A stretch of 17,293 nt of DNA from JBAXTE01 sp964653595 (GCA_964653595.1 CAZZHH010000065.1:1-17293); one strand, 5' to 3'; shown: positions 5,891-13,533, numbered from the stretch's first letter. The notes: generated by a model not told the origin, from the sequence alone. Translations and numbers: made by a program.

Positions 5891-6042
5891 GTAGAAGTCA
5901 CTGGTCCCGAAAATCAGAACCAAAGGTTCTTGCATTTTCGAGGATCCACGGCACTGTAAGAAAACGAAGACCAAAAAGATCAAAAAAACTCTGATTTTTT
6001 TTCGTTTTCAACATTGTCGGGATTCGAGTCCAGTACAGCGCA
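5891..6042 (+). pseudogene. Split 3' half of tRNA-Val interrupted by a 118-bp insert
   Basis: GTAGAAGTCACTGG (5891-5904) equals tRNA-Val bases 5617-5630: the end of the anticodon stem, the variable loop and the 5' T-stem strand. TTCGAGTCCAGTACAGCGCA (6023-6042) equals 5631-5650. In the intact gene these two pieces are contiguous. Here 118 bp lie exactly between the 5' T-stem strand and the T loop. The 5' half of the tRNA, including the anticodon, is absent, so this cannot be a working tRNA by itself. Confidence 0.85.
5905..6022 (+). mobile_element. 118-bp insert with terminal inverted repeats, MITE-like or structured RNA
   Basis: The insert starts TCCCGA and ends TCGGGA, a perfect 6-bp inverted repeat. 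Inside are two further hairpins. The first has outer arms CGAAAAT/ATTTTCG (5908-5914, 5934-5940) and inner arms AGAACC-AAA-GGTTCT (5916-5930). The second has GAAAACGAA/TTCGTTTTC (5960-5968, 6001-6009) enclosing an A-run/T-run pair. The interrupted tRNA sequence shows no obvious target-site duplication. It has no coding capacity. It could be a small non-autonomous element, an attachment-site remnant or a structural RNA; I cannot choose between these from sequence. Confidence 0.5.
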
Positions 6043-6046
6043 CAAA

Positions 6047-6080
6047 AAAAAAGTCCTTCTGTTTTGTGAAGGACTTTTTT
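6047..6080. terminator. Bidirectional terminator between the tRNA array and the TonB-receptor-like gene
   Basis: AAAAAAGTCCTTC (6047-6059) and GAAGGACTTTTTT (6068-6080) form a perfect 13-bp stem with an 8-nt loop. A-runs and T-runs on both sides let it stop transcription from the tRNA array (plus) and from the receptor gene (minus), which ends at 6105. It occupies the place of the 5833-5873 terminator in the last repeat unit, but its loop and stem sequence differ. Confidence 0.8.
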
Positions 6081-6104
6081 GTATAAAAAATTTAAACAGG
6101 AAGG

Positions 6105-8615
6105 CTACATTTCATCTCCCATATCTTCAATTGTTCCATTTCTTTTTTCGCGTTTAGCTTTGTAATCATTAAACTTATAGGATAATCCTACCCACACCGA
6201 TCTGCTTTCTCTGGTTCGAATAGATTTTGAGTAAAACCCATCTCCATAAGTAGTAGCGTCCATTTTCCACCAGTTGAAAATATCCGATACCCTTAGAGTC
6301 ATGGATAATTTGTCTTTGTACAAATTGATTTTCGACCCTAAATCGATGTTGTAATTTTCTTTCATTTGACCTTGCCCGATTCCTTGACTGCCAAATCCCA
6401 TGGTTCCAATGGTTAAAGTAGGGGATCTATAGTTAAAGGTAAGTTGTATGTCTGCAATTTTTCCTATATTGAAAATAGAAACAATACGTCCATTCCAACT
6501 ATAATCGTCTCTAAGACTATTATCGAGGGACAAATCGCTGTATAGTGTTCGGTAATAACTTCCAGTTCCGGTTAGTTTCCACCATTTTGTGATGGTTTGA
6601 CCAACTACTAATTCAAGTCCGTATGAGGTGCTTTTGCTTATGTTTTCATACGTGGTCATGGTCTTTACACTGTCGAACAAGGTGGTGTATCGGGTGATGA
6701 TGTCATCCCTTTGGCGCAAGAACAGGGTTGAGTTTATCGAGGTTCCTTTGTGAATCCAATAGTGGCTTATTTCGTATGAATTGACAAATTCAGGGGCGAT
6801 CTTTGGATTTCCCTTTGTTAAGTTGAGGGAATCACTGTAATCGACAAATGGATTCAAGGATCTGTTGGAAGGTCGGCTTACCCTTCTGCTATAACTGATT
6901 TGCAATGCATTGTTTTCTGTGAACTCATAACGGAGATGTGCCGTGGGAAAAGGATTGCTGTAATCTTTGTTGAAAGAGAGACTATCTTCTTTCAAGTCAA
7001 ATGTTTCATGTACAAATTCGTAACGCAATCCGGCCTGGTATTTTAGTTTCTTCCAAATGGTGTTTGAATAAATGGCATATCCGGCAAATAAATTTTGGTT
7101 GTAGGTGAAATCGTTGTCTTGAGTTGGGTCAACAATCATGTTATCGTTGTTGGTGCCATTTAACAAGGTGTAATCGCTGGTTGTGGAACGCAAGGTGTAT
7201 TTGACGCCAGTTTCCAGTCTGCCCCCATTTCCGATCGGAGTGACGAAGTCTGTAAAGGCATTGATGGTCTGTCTGCTGTCGTTGGAATAGTTGTTCTGCA
7301 ACGCTCTTAAGACATATGGCTCGTATGTGTTCTTGATGTTGAAAGAACTGTCTTCACCGCTGTTTTTTGAGTAAAAAAGATCGACCGTCCACTCTTTTCC
7401 TTTTTTATCGAAGGTTTTTTTGTAATTTCCGGAGAACTCGTAACTGACATTGTTGTCGATGCTTTCAGAGGTTTGAAAGTAGTTTTGCTTGAGAATGTCG
7501 TTTATCGATGTTGAGTTGTATGTGTTTGATGTTCTTCCATGCGCTCTTCTTCCGTAGGTGGCGCTTAAAGAGATGGAATTCTTTTTGTTGAAAAAGTAAT
7601 CTCCTCCCAGTTTGTAGTTCTGAAACTGACCACTGAAACTGCCATTGGATTCCTGCGTCATCAAGGATTTCATTTGTTCGATTGTCCGGTTCATGGTTCC
7701 TCCGAAATGATTGCTCATGTTGCGGTTGTCAAAACTAAATGTCAGGTTGAGTTTATCGTACCTGTAATTTAGGTTGGCGTTCATGCTGTTTTTTCCGAAA
7801 TACCAATATGGGTCGTAGTTTCCTGCACCTACATTGGTACTGATCATTCCGTTGAATCCGTGTTCTTTCTTCTTTTTAAGCACGACATTCAAAATGCCCG
7901 ACATTCCATCAGGATCATATTTTGCAGATGGATTGGTGATTACTTCAATGCTTTCAATCGAAGCGGCGGGGATTTGCTCCAAGGTCATGTTTGATGGCCG
8001 GCCGTCGATTAAGACCGTGATGTTGCCACTTCCCCTGATGCTGACATTTCCCTCGACATCCACCTGAACGGAAGGGATGTTTTGCAATGCATCTACTGCC
8101 GATCCGCCAGCGGTATTGATTGCTTGGTCTACGTTGAACACTTTCTTGTCCAAGTTGGTTTGTATCATCTCTTTTTGAGCGGTAACTTCAACTCCTTGTA
8201 AGGTTTTAGCTCCTGGAGATAATTTTATTTTTCCGATGGTTTTAATTGGATTCTCCTTAGAGATTGCAATATTATTTATCCAATGCGTATCGTATCCAAT
8301 AAAGTTAATTTTCATCAGCCAATTTCCCCAGGGAATATCTTTAAGTTGAAATCTTCCTTTTTCGTTAGTAATACCACCACCTACACTGCTACTGTCTTTA
8401 GGGTTGAGTATTAGGATGGTGCAATATTCTAATGGATTTCCAGTTTTATCATCTGTAATTAAACCAGAAATAACACCAGTTGATGGAGTTACCATTTTTT
8501 TTAATTCTTCCATCATTCCTGCGCCTCTGCCTGGAGATTGATTTTCGTGGTTTTGGGCAAATAACATCATTGAAAATGAGATTAATGCGAGTAGAATTGT
8601 AAGTCTTTTTTTCAT
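6105..8615 (-). CDS. TonB-receptor-like outer-membrane beta-barrel family protein
   Basis: The 836-residue protein has a signal peptide (MKKRLTILLALISFSMMLFAQ), a carboxypeptidase-regulatory-like domain (about 48-132; 'GLITDDKTGNPLEYCTILIL'), a TonB-type plug (about 140-250; 'LDKKVFNVDQAINTAGGSAVDALQNIPSVQVDVEGNVSIRG' split over 155-195, with 'VLIDGRP' after it) and a long beta-barrel (about 250-836, OMP_b-brl_3 type). This architecture belongs to the SusC-like/TonB-dependent family that takes up large substrates or acts in outer-membrane export. There is no SusD partner nearby, so the substrate is unknown. A Gly/Met-rich segment (28-36) sits between the signal peptide and the first domain. 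G+C is clearly higher in the plug and early barrel than in the N-terminal domain. The gene stands alone and ends at the bidirectional terminator at 6047-6080. Confidence 0.88.
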   Translation of the reverse strand: MKKRLTILLALISFSMMLFAQNHENQSPGRGAGMMEELKKMVTPSTGVISGLITDDKTGNPLEYCTILILNPKDSSSVGGGITNEKGRFQLKDIPWGNWLMKINFIGYDTHWINNIAISKENPIKTIGKIKLSPGAKTLQGVEVTAQKEMIQTNLDKKVFNVDQAINTAGGSAVDALQNIPSVQVDVEGNVSIRGSGNITVLIDGRPSNMTLEQIPAASIESIEVITNPSAKYDPDGMSGILNVVLKKKKEHGFNGMISTNVGAGNYDPYWYFGKNSMNANLNYRYDKLNLTFSFDNRNMSNHFGGTMNRTIEQMKSLMTQESNGSFSGQFQNYKLGGDYFFNKKNSISLSATYGRRAHGRTSNTYNSTSINDILKQNYFQTSESIDNNVSYEFSGNYKKTFDKKGKEWTVDLFYSKNSGEDSSFNIKNTYEPYVLRALQNNYSNDSRQTINAFTDFVTPIGNGGRLETGVKYTLRSTTSDYTLLNGTNNDNMIVDPTQDNDFTYNQNLFAGYAIYSNTIWKKLKYQAGLRYEFVHETFDLKEDSLSFNKDYSNPFPTAHLRYEFTENNALQISYSRRVSRPSNRSLNPFVDYSDSLNLTKGNPKIAPEFVNSYEISHYWIHKGTSINSTLFLRQRDDIITRYTTLFDSVKTMTTYENISKSTSYGLELVVGQTITKWWKLTGTGSYYRTLYSDLSLDNSLRDDYSWNGRIVSIFNIGKIADIQLTFNYRSPTLTIGTMGFGSQGIGQGQMKENYNIDLGSKINLYKDKLSMTLRVSDIFNWWKMDATTYGDGFYSKSIRTRESRSVWVGLSYKFNDYKAKREKRNGTIEDMGDEM

Positions 8616-8859
8616 TCGTTATTATAATTTTGCATCAAATTGCCTAATATTTGGCTTGATAAAAAATCGCTATAATACGATTTCTTGATGTGTTGTTTTT
8701 GAAATTTCAGATTTGTTAGACAATCGTTAGCTGAAAAACTTGTACGCTTGAAGTGAATATTTATTATTTAAATTTTGGGGGATTAGAATGCAGGTTATTA
8801 GAGATAAAAAAACAAACTTGATTATGAAATCAAGTTTGTTTTGAATTTTGTTTTGCCTA
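8616..8859. other. Intergenic region between the DUF349 and receptor genes
   Basis: The 244 bp contain the terminator of the DUF349 gene (8809-8842) and the leader of the receptor gene. I find no good TAnnTTTG box for the receptor; the closest is a weak TA-N5-TTTG match on the minus strand. No small gene is evident. Confidence 0.5.
8809..8842. terminator. Terminator of the DUF349 gene
   Basis: AAAACAAACTTGAT (8809-8822) and ATCAAGTTTGTTTT (8829-8842) form a perfect 14-bp stem with a 6-nt loop. On the minus strand it is followed by a run of T, 17 bases after the DUF349 stop codon. The A/T-rich base of the stem makes it potentially bidirectional. Confidence 0.8.
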
Positions 8860-10872
8860 TTATTTTTGGATTATTTTTAACTTCTCTTCTATCTCTTTTA
8901 CTTCATTTTTTGCAAGTTCAATTTTTTTGTTAAACTCTTGAATAAGTAATTGAGAGTTTTTTGAGACTGCAAAAAAGCCTAAATTGTTTTCCCAAATAGA
9001 GATGTCTTCACGTAGTTTAGCGATTTTGTTCTGCAAAAATCTTCGCTCTTTATCCAAAGCTTGCGTGCCATCGTTGTTGTCTATCAAGTCATGAACGTAG
9101 TTTTTGTAGTTATTGGTTCTCATTTCAGCCGAAGAAGCTTTCAGTTTATCCCAATGTTGGTTGATGAGTTCTTTGAAACTTTTATATAATCTATCTTTTT
9201 CTTGATTAGGCACATGTCCTATTTCCATCCATTGACGTTGGAATTCTTTGAGGGTGTTTAAGTTTTCATTTCTATTTTCACCCATTTCAAAGCTCTTAAT
9301 TTTTTCTAAAAGTTCTTCTTTCAATTTTAAGTTTTCATCTTCGTGTTCAAATTGGGATGAAAAGTGAGTAGATTTGGCAGTAAAGAAAGCATCGCAAGCA
9401 GCTCTAAAACGTTTCCATATTTGATCGGAATATTTTTTTGGAACAGAACCAATTTCTTTCCACTCTTTTTGTAGTTTTAAAAGATCTTCTGTTGCTTTTT
9501 TCCAATCCGTCCTAGTTGTAATAGCTTCTGCTTCGTTGCAAAGGTTGATTTTTAGATTATAGTTATTGAGTTGATTCTCTTTGATCTTTTGTAAAAAGGC
9601 CTTTTTGTTTGCAAAAAACAGATCTAGTTTCGATTTGAATTTTTCCCAAATCTCGTCGTTGAGTTTTTTTGGAGCAGGACCTAGTGTTTTCCATACTTTA
9701 AGTAGTTCGGATACCTCTTCACTTACGTCGTTCCACTCTTTTATAGTGTTCCACTCTTTTATGGTTATCTCTTCTGCTTTATCGCATAGTGCTAACTTTG
9801 CATTATAATTGTTCAGGAGTTCAGATTGCATCGACTCGTAGTACTCTTTCCTGCGCATGTTAATGGTGTCTGATGCATTTTTGAATCGTTCCCAAACCTC
9901 TTCTTTTTTGTCTTCTACCACGTGTCCTATTGCTTTCCACTCTTCGTGGTACTGTTGTAATAGTTTGAAGGATTTATTGATAGAATTTTCGAGAAGTAAT
10001 TCCTCTACTTTTTCACAAAGTTGAATTTTTTGCTCAAGGTTTTTCTTTAAATCTAAGTCTCTTAATTCTTTGTTTATCTTCACTTTATCGAAGAATTTCT
10101 CAACATAAAAGTGGTAATTTTGCCATAAATTGTTGATTTCGGATTGAGGAACGGGACCTACTTTTTTCCATGTCTCTTGAATCTCTTTAAAGCTATCATA
10201 CGTTGTTTTAAGCAAATCATTTGATTCTACGAGCTCTTTGAGTTTTGTGAGTAGTTCATTTTTTATTGCTACGTTCTCAACTTTTTGTTTTTCAATTATT
10301 TCGTTAAGCTTCGCTTTTTCAGTTTTGTATATTTTTAGTGCTTCATTGAATCTGTTTTCTAATGCAGTAGGTTCGTCGTTATATTCTTCAGCTACTCCAC
10401 CATTGTCGATAAAGGCTTGTTTTTTAATGGCTTTTTCTTCTCTTGTTTTTGCAGAAAAACTATTGCGAATAGCAGATACTTTTGATTTTATTTTTTCAGC
10501 TTTATATTTAACGGTTTCTTCCAGTAAAACTACCAATTCTTCGGTTGTCATATGGTCGATAGTTTCCATGCTGAATTCAGCATAAGAATCGTCATCATCG
10601 TCATCGTCATCGAGTTTGTCGTGAGATAGATTCTCATTATTAGAGGATTCTTCTTCTGTAAGTTTTATTTCCAATGGGGTTGTAGGGACTATTTCTGGAG
10701 TAGTTTCTTCAGGACTTTCCACTATCATCTCGGTGGATTTATCCATGTTTGTGTTATTACTTGGAATCTCCAATTCTGTGTTTCCCATTTGTAATTGAGT
10801 GTCGGCATTTACATCCATTAAAGGCTGTGTTTCCTCGTTAGAAGCCGTGTTGAGCGTGTTTTCCTTTTCCAT
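8860..10872 (-). CDS. DUF349 repeat protein
   Basis: The 670-residue soluble, highly charged protein begins at ATG 10872-10870 (MEKENTLN). The frame extends upstream only to a TTG (10899), so the ATG is preferred. Five DUF349 repeats are recognisable from the motif W-x-x-hydrophobic-G-x-hydrophobic-P followed by 'W..F': centred near W235 (ETWKKVGPVP), W312 (EEWKAIGHVV), W394 (KVWKTLGPAP), W471 (KEWKEIGSVP) and W548 (RQWMEIGHVP). A disordered acidic N-terminus contains eight consecutive Asp (88-95). The C-terminus (about 605-670) looks like a coiled coil. No signal peptide is present, so it is cytoplasmic. The biochemical role of DUF349 proteins is not established. The gene is monocistronic, with a strong promoter (10927-10956) and terminator (8809-8842). 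Confidence 0.9.
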   Translation of the reverse strand: MEKENTLNTASNEETQPLMDVNADTQLQMGNTELEIPSNNTNMDKSTEMIVESPEETTPEIVPTTPLEIKLTEEESSNNENLSHDKLDDDDDDDDSYAEFSMETIDHMTTEELVVLLEETVKYKAEKIKSKVSAIRNSFSAKTREEKAIKKQAFIDNGGVAEEYNDEPTALENRFNEALKIYKTEKAKLNEIIEKQKVENVAIKNELLTKLKELVESNDLLKTTYDSFKEIQETWKKVGPVPQSEINNLWQNYHFYVEKFFDKVKINKELRDLDLKKNLEQKIQLCEKVEELLLENSINKSFKLLQQYHEEWKAIGHVVEDKKEEVWERFKNASDTINMRRKEYYESMQSELLNNYNAKLALCDKAEEITIKEWNTIKEWNDVSEEVSELLKVWKTLGPAPKKLNDEIWEKFKSKLDLFFANKKAFLQKIKENQLNNYNLKINLCNEAEAITTRTDWKKATEDLLKLQKEWKEIGSVPKKYSDQIWKRFRAACDAFFTAKSTHFSSQFEHEDENLKLKEELLEKIKSFEMGENRNENLNTLKEFQRQWMEIGHVPNQEKDRLYKSFKELINQHWDKLKASSAEMRTNNYKNYVHDLIDNNDGTQALDKERRFLQNKIAKLREDISIWENNLGFFAVSKNSQLLIQEFNKKIELAKNEVKEIEEKLKIIQK
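9730..9762. repeat. 18-bp tandem duplication inside the third DUF349 repeat
   Basis: The same 15 bases occur at 9730-9744 and 9748-9762, a period of 18. They encode IKEWNT-IKEWND (residues 371-382). The equivalent place in the fourth repeat (AITTRTDWKKATEDLL) lacks the extra six residues, so this is a local in-frame duplication. Confidence 0.8.
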
Positions 10873-10926
10873 TTTAGTTGATAGAATTTGATTTAACAAT
10901 TGTTGTTACTATGATTTATTTGGAAG

Positions 10927-10956
10927 CAAAAATAATAAATTTTTAATCGTAAACAA
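10927..10956 (-). promoter_or_regulatory. Promoter of the DUF349 gene
   Basis: TTG (10956-10954), 19 bases, then TATTTTTG (10934-10927) is an exact consensus match. It places the transcription start near 10920 and leaves a leader of about 48 bases before the ATG at 10872. Confidence 0.7.
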
Positions 10957-11108
10957 TCTAATTCTCGTTTTTTTAAGTATTGTTTAGATTTTTAATAATC
11001 AATAAGTTGATTTGAGTTTTATTTGCTTATAGAAGAATATAAGTTGTTTTTTACCGATTTTGATAATAAAAAAGTATTTTCGTTTGGAGTAATGAGTTTG
11101 TAATCCTT

Positions 11109-13397
11109 TTATAACATTGTCCGTTTGTTGAAAATAATATAGCCAAAGTTGAGGTTAAAAAGAAATGGTTGCGGGGAATTTTGAATATAGTATACAGACA
11201 AGCTGAGTGGACCCACTGGGGAATTGTAAACACCTGTAGCAGAAGCAATTATGTATTGGCTTTGGAAAAAAGGGGTGAATTTCGGGGATTCATCTACCCC
11301 TTTTTTTATGGATTGAATAGGTTGGTATAGATGTCCATCTAAACGTATGTCGATTCGATCGGTAATTTTATAAATGGTTTTAAAACCAAAAGTAACAAAG
11401 TTGTAATCTCTAAAAGTGGGTAAAAATTGAGTTGTTATCTCTGGCGTAGGGCTAAATTGTGGTGCTCTTAGTTTACTAGCGGTATATGTGGCAAATAAAT
11501 CTTGGTTGGATAAGCTAATATCCGATTGGATTCCAAAAGTAAAGTGTTTGTTGTAGGGAATAAAATTTGTGTATTTTATCCTTAGTCCAATCCAATTGTG
11601 AGATTTTGAAACTTCTAGATTGTGAACTCCTGTGGTTCCAGGTATGTTTCGCTCTTTTCCATTTATTAAAAATAGAGAGGCAAAGAGGTAAACACCCTGA
11701 TTTGAATAATATTGCCTTTTGTGTGTGTTGAGCTCGTAATTTATATACGGCTTTATCATGTCGAAGTTGTTAATATCAAACTGATCTAATCTTGTGAAGG
11801 TGTTCGTTTGATAGTAATTGTCTTTAAGTCCTGCAAAAGTAATTCCAATCTCCCACTTTGCTTTATTTGTGGAAGGAAAACCAATGTTATAGTTGAAGAA
11901 GTTTTCGTTTTGTTTTAAAAAGGAAGGAGTTTCATCTCCAAAAAAACTTCTGGATGTATTTGAAAAATTAAATTGATTAAAACCTAATAAAATCTCCTGA
12001 TAAAATGGATTCCTTTGTGGATAATCCATTTTAATTGCTGCCACTGCTGAACTATAAAATCTCCCTAAGTATATGTTTCCAAATATATTTAATCCTTGTA
12101 TCCCTAATTGTTTGTATCGCAGCTCTGTATATATGGTATTAATCGCATTGGATGAGATATTGCCTCCAAAAAGGAGTTCAAAATTTTTATCTTTTTCAAC
12201 ATCCAATAACATGTCATATTTTTTAGTCTCAGGATTGAAAATGAGTCTCGGATATATGTATGCTACCTTATCGTCGGAGATTAGTTTGAAATATGCTGCT
12301 TTTACGTCTTTTATGCTTGAAGAATCGCTGTTGTTGGTTAATAGTTTATTTATGTAATCGCTTTGAGAGGTATTTAGTCCGTCTACTTTAATAGAGCTGA
12401 TGGTTAGCGGAGGAAGCCGTTTTTTGTAAGTATGTCTTCGTAGTTTTAAATCCCACAGAGGAATACTATCGACGACAAATTGTTTGATTTGGGGAATTTT
12501 TTCGAGTGTTGCAATGTATCCATTGTTGATAAATTCAGATGTTTTTGAAAGATCTGTCACCATTACTTCTTCTACTTTTGGCTCAATAAGGATACCGTTG
12601 TCGCATTTAATCTTATAGTCGTTGTTTTCCATCAACATGTTTTCAATAATGCTCATGATGTCGCTAGAATGAGGGGTTTTATTGGTTGTGGCAACTTTGC
12701 TCCCAATAATGATATCTGGGTTGAAATCATCTTCTGCAACATCTGCAGGAAAATTGTTTCTCATTCCTCCATCATACATAATGTTACCGTTTATGGTGAT
12801 TGGTCGGAAGAAAAATGGAAAAGTCATAGAAGCTCTTATTGCTTCTCCAATATTTCCACTCCTTTGCACTTCTCCTTTGTTGGTTTTTAGATTCGTAGCT
12901 ACGCATCTGAAGGGGATGAATAGGCTGTCGAAATTGCCATTTGCCAATGTATTTGCGCCTGCAAACATTTCTAAAAAGGCAAAGTCCATTTGATAAGGTG
13001 ATATCAAGTTGATGGGTATTTTGGGAGAAAGAATGGAGTCCCAGTCAAATTTTATGGTTAACCACGATGGATTTGCCTTCTCTTTTTTGAAATAAAATTG
13101 GTATTCTTCTTCTATCTCCCCTGTAGACCAATTTTTAAATTGTGGACTCAGAAAAATAGCTTCAATTTCGTCTGTTGAATATCCTGCACAATAAAGACCA
13201 CCAACAATGGCTCCTGCGGATGTTCCAGCAATAAAATCGATGGGAATGCCTGCGTCTTCAAGTGCTCTGATCACTCCTATGTGAGCTGCTCCTTTAGAGC
13301 CACCTCCACTGAGAACTAAGGCTACTTTTTGAGATTTTCCTGTGCTCAAAAATAATAGCATCAAAAGCGTAATACCTATTTTTTTGAAAATTGGCAT
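11109..13397 (-). CDS. Patatin-like phospholipase fused to POTRA and Omp85-type barrel regions
   Basis: The 762-residue protein starts with a signal peptide (MPIFKKIGITLLMLLFLSTGKSQ). The patatin domain (about 24-235) has the oxyanion loop GGGSKGAA (31-38), the nucleophile elbow GTSAG with S60 and the catalytic Asp in DGG (D209), so the Ser-Asp dyad is intact. A POTRA-like segment (about 331-402; 'LTISSIKVDGLNTSQSDYINKLL') follows, then a beta-barrel of about 350 residues similar to BamA/Omp85 surface-antigen domains. This layout corresponds to PlpD-like type Vd autotransporters, in which a lipase is joined to its own outer-membrane barrel. It should act on phospholipids at the periplasmic or outer face of the outer membrane; release of the patatin domain is not proven here. 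The gene is monocistronic. I see no clear terminator behind it. Confidence 0.9.
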   Translation of the reverse strand: MPIFKKIGITLLMLLFLSTGKSQKVALVLSGGGSKGAAHIGVIRALEDAGIPIDFIAGTSAGAIVGGLYCAGYSTDEIEAIFLSPQFKNWSTGEIEEEYQFYFKKEKANPSWLTIKFDWDSILSPKIPINLISPYQMDFAFLEMFAGANTLANGNFDSLFIPFRCVATNLKTNKGEVQRSGNIGEAIRASMTFPFFFRPITINGNIMYDGGMRNNFPADVAEDDFNPDIIIGSKVATTNKTPHSSDIMSIIENMLMENNDYKIKCDNGILIEPKVEEVMVTDLSKTSEFINNGYIATLEKIPQIKQFVVDSIPLWDLKLRRHTYKKRLPPLTISSIKVDGLNTSQSDYINKLLTNNSDSSSIKDVKAAYFKLISDDKVAYIYPRLIFNPETKKYDMLLDVEKDKNFELLFGGNISSNAINTIYTELRYKQLGIQGLNIFGNIYLGRFYSSAVAAIKMDYPQRNPFYQEILLGFNQFNFSNTSRSFFGDETPSFLKQNENFFNYNIGFPSTNKAKWEIGITFAGLKDNYYQTNTFTRLDQFDINNFDMIKPYINYELNTHKRQYYSNQGVYLFASLFLINGKERNIPGTTGVHNLEVSKSHNWIGLRIKYTNFIPYNKHFTFGIQSDISLSNQDLFATYTASKLRAPQFSPTPEITTQFLPTFRDYNFVTFGFKTIYKITDRIDIRLDGHLYQPIQSIKKGVDESPKFTPFFQSQYIIASATGVYNSPVGPLSLSVYYIQNSPQPFLFNLNFGYIIFNKRTML

Positions 13398-13411
13398 TTC
13401 ATTTTTTATTG

Positions 13412-13419
13412 CAAAAATA
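13412..13419 (-). promoter_or_regulatory. -7 box of the patatin gene
   Basis: The minus strand carries TATTTTTG, 15 bases before the ATG, matching TAnnTTTG. There is no convincing TTG at the usual distance, and the leader would be very short (about 8 bases), so confidence is moderate. Confidence 0.4.
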
Positions 13420-13505
13420 GCATTTTTTTTAACACATTGCTTAAAGATTTGGTTAATATCTAATTGGTTTTTTGATAAAAATTTTTTTTATATGATATTT
13501 TTTTT

Positions 13506-13513
13506 TATATTTG
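13506..13513 (+). promoter_or_regulatory. -7 box of the two-gene exported-protein unit
   Basis: TATATTTG matches TAnnTTTG and lies 20 bases before the ATG at 13534. The nearest upstream TTTG (13471-13474) is too far away (31 bases), so the -33 element is weak or absent. Confidence 0.45.
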
Positions 13514-13533
13514 GTCTCAAATACTGGGGGATA

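Larger units (their letters stand above)
5812..6022 (+). repeat. Complete 211-bp unit of the tRNA-Val-derived tandem repeat
   Basis: The unit consists, in order, of the 20-base tRNA-Val 3' end (5812-5831), a terminator hairpin (5833-5873), a short spacer (about 5874-5890), the tRNA-Val piece GTAGAAGTCACTGG (5891-5904) and a 118-bp insert (5905-6022). The next unit then begins with the same 20-base tRNA end at 6023. The first 55 bases are identical to those behind the intact tRNA (5631-5685), and the last 26 bases are identical to those to the right of the gap (5786-5811). At least two periods are therefore implied. Identity is complete wherever both copies are visible, which suggests recent or homogenised duplication. 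Confidence 0.85.

Noticed and set aside
5576..6080. CRISPR array or integrative element at tRNA-Val
   Set aside because: The repeats are tRNA-derived with a 211-bp period and identical content, not short repeats with unique spacers, and no integrase or cargo genes lie between the tRNA fragments.
10873..10899. Upstream start of the DUF349 gene
   Set aside because: The upstream codon is TTG; the in-frame ATG at 10872 has an A-rich start context typical of this phylum.
11051..11248. Small minus-strand frame overlapping the end of the patatin gene
   Set aside because: It lies in another frame of a well-supported gene and shows no features of its own.
13342..13533. N-terminal extension of the small exported protein to an ATG at 13342
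   Set aside because: It overlaps the divergent patatin gene and its promoter, is low-complexity Phe/Ile-rich, and would bury a clear signal peptide starting at 13534.
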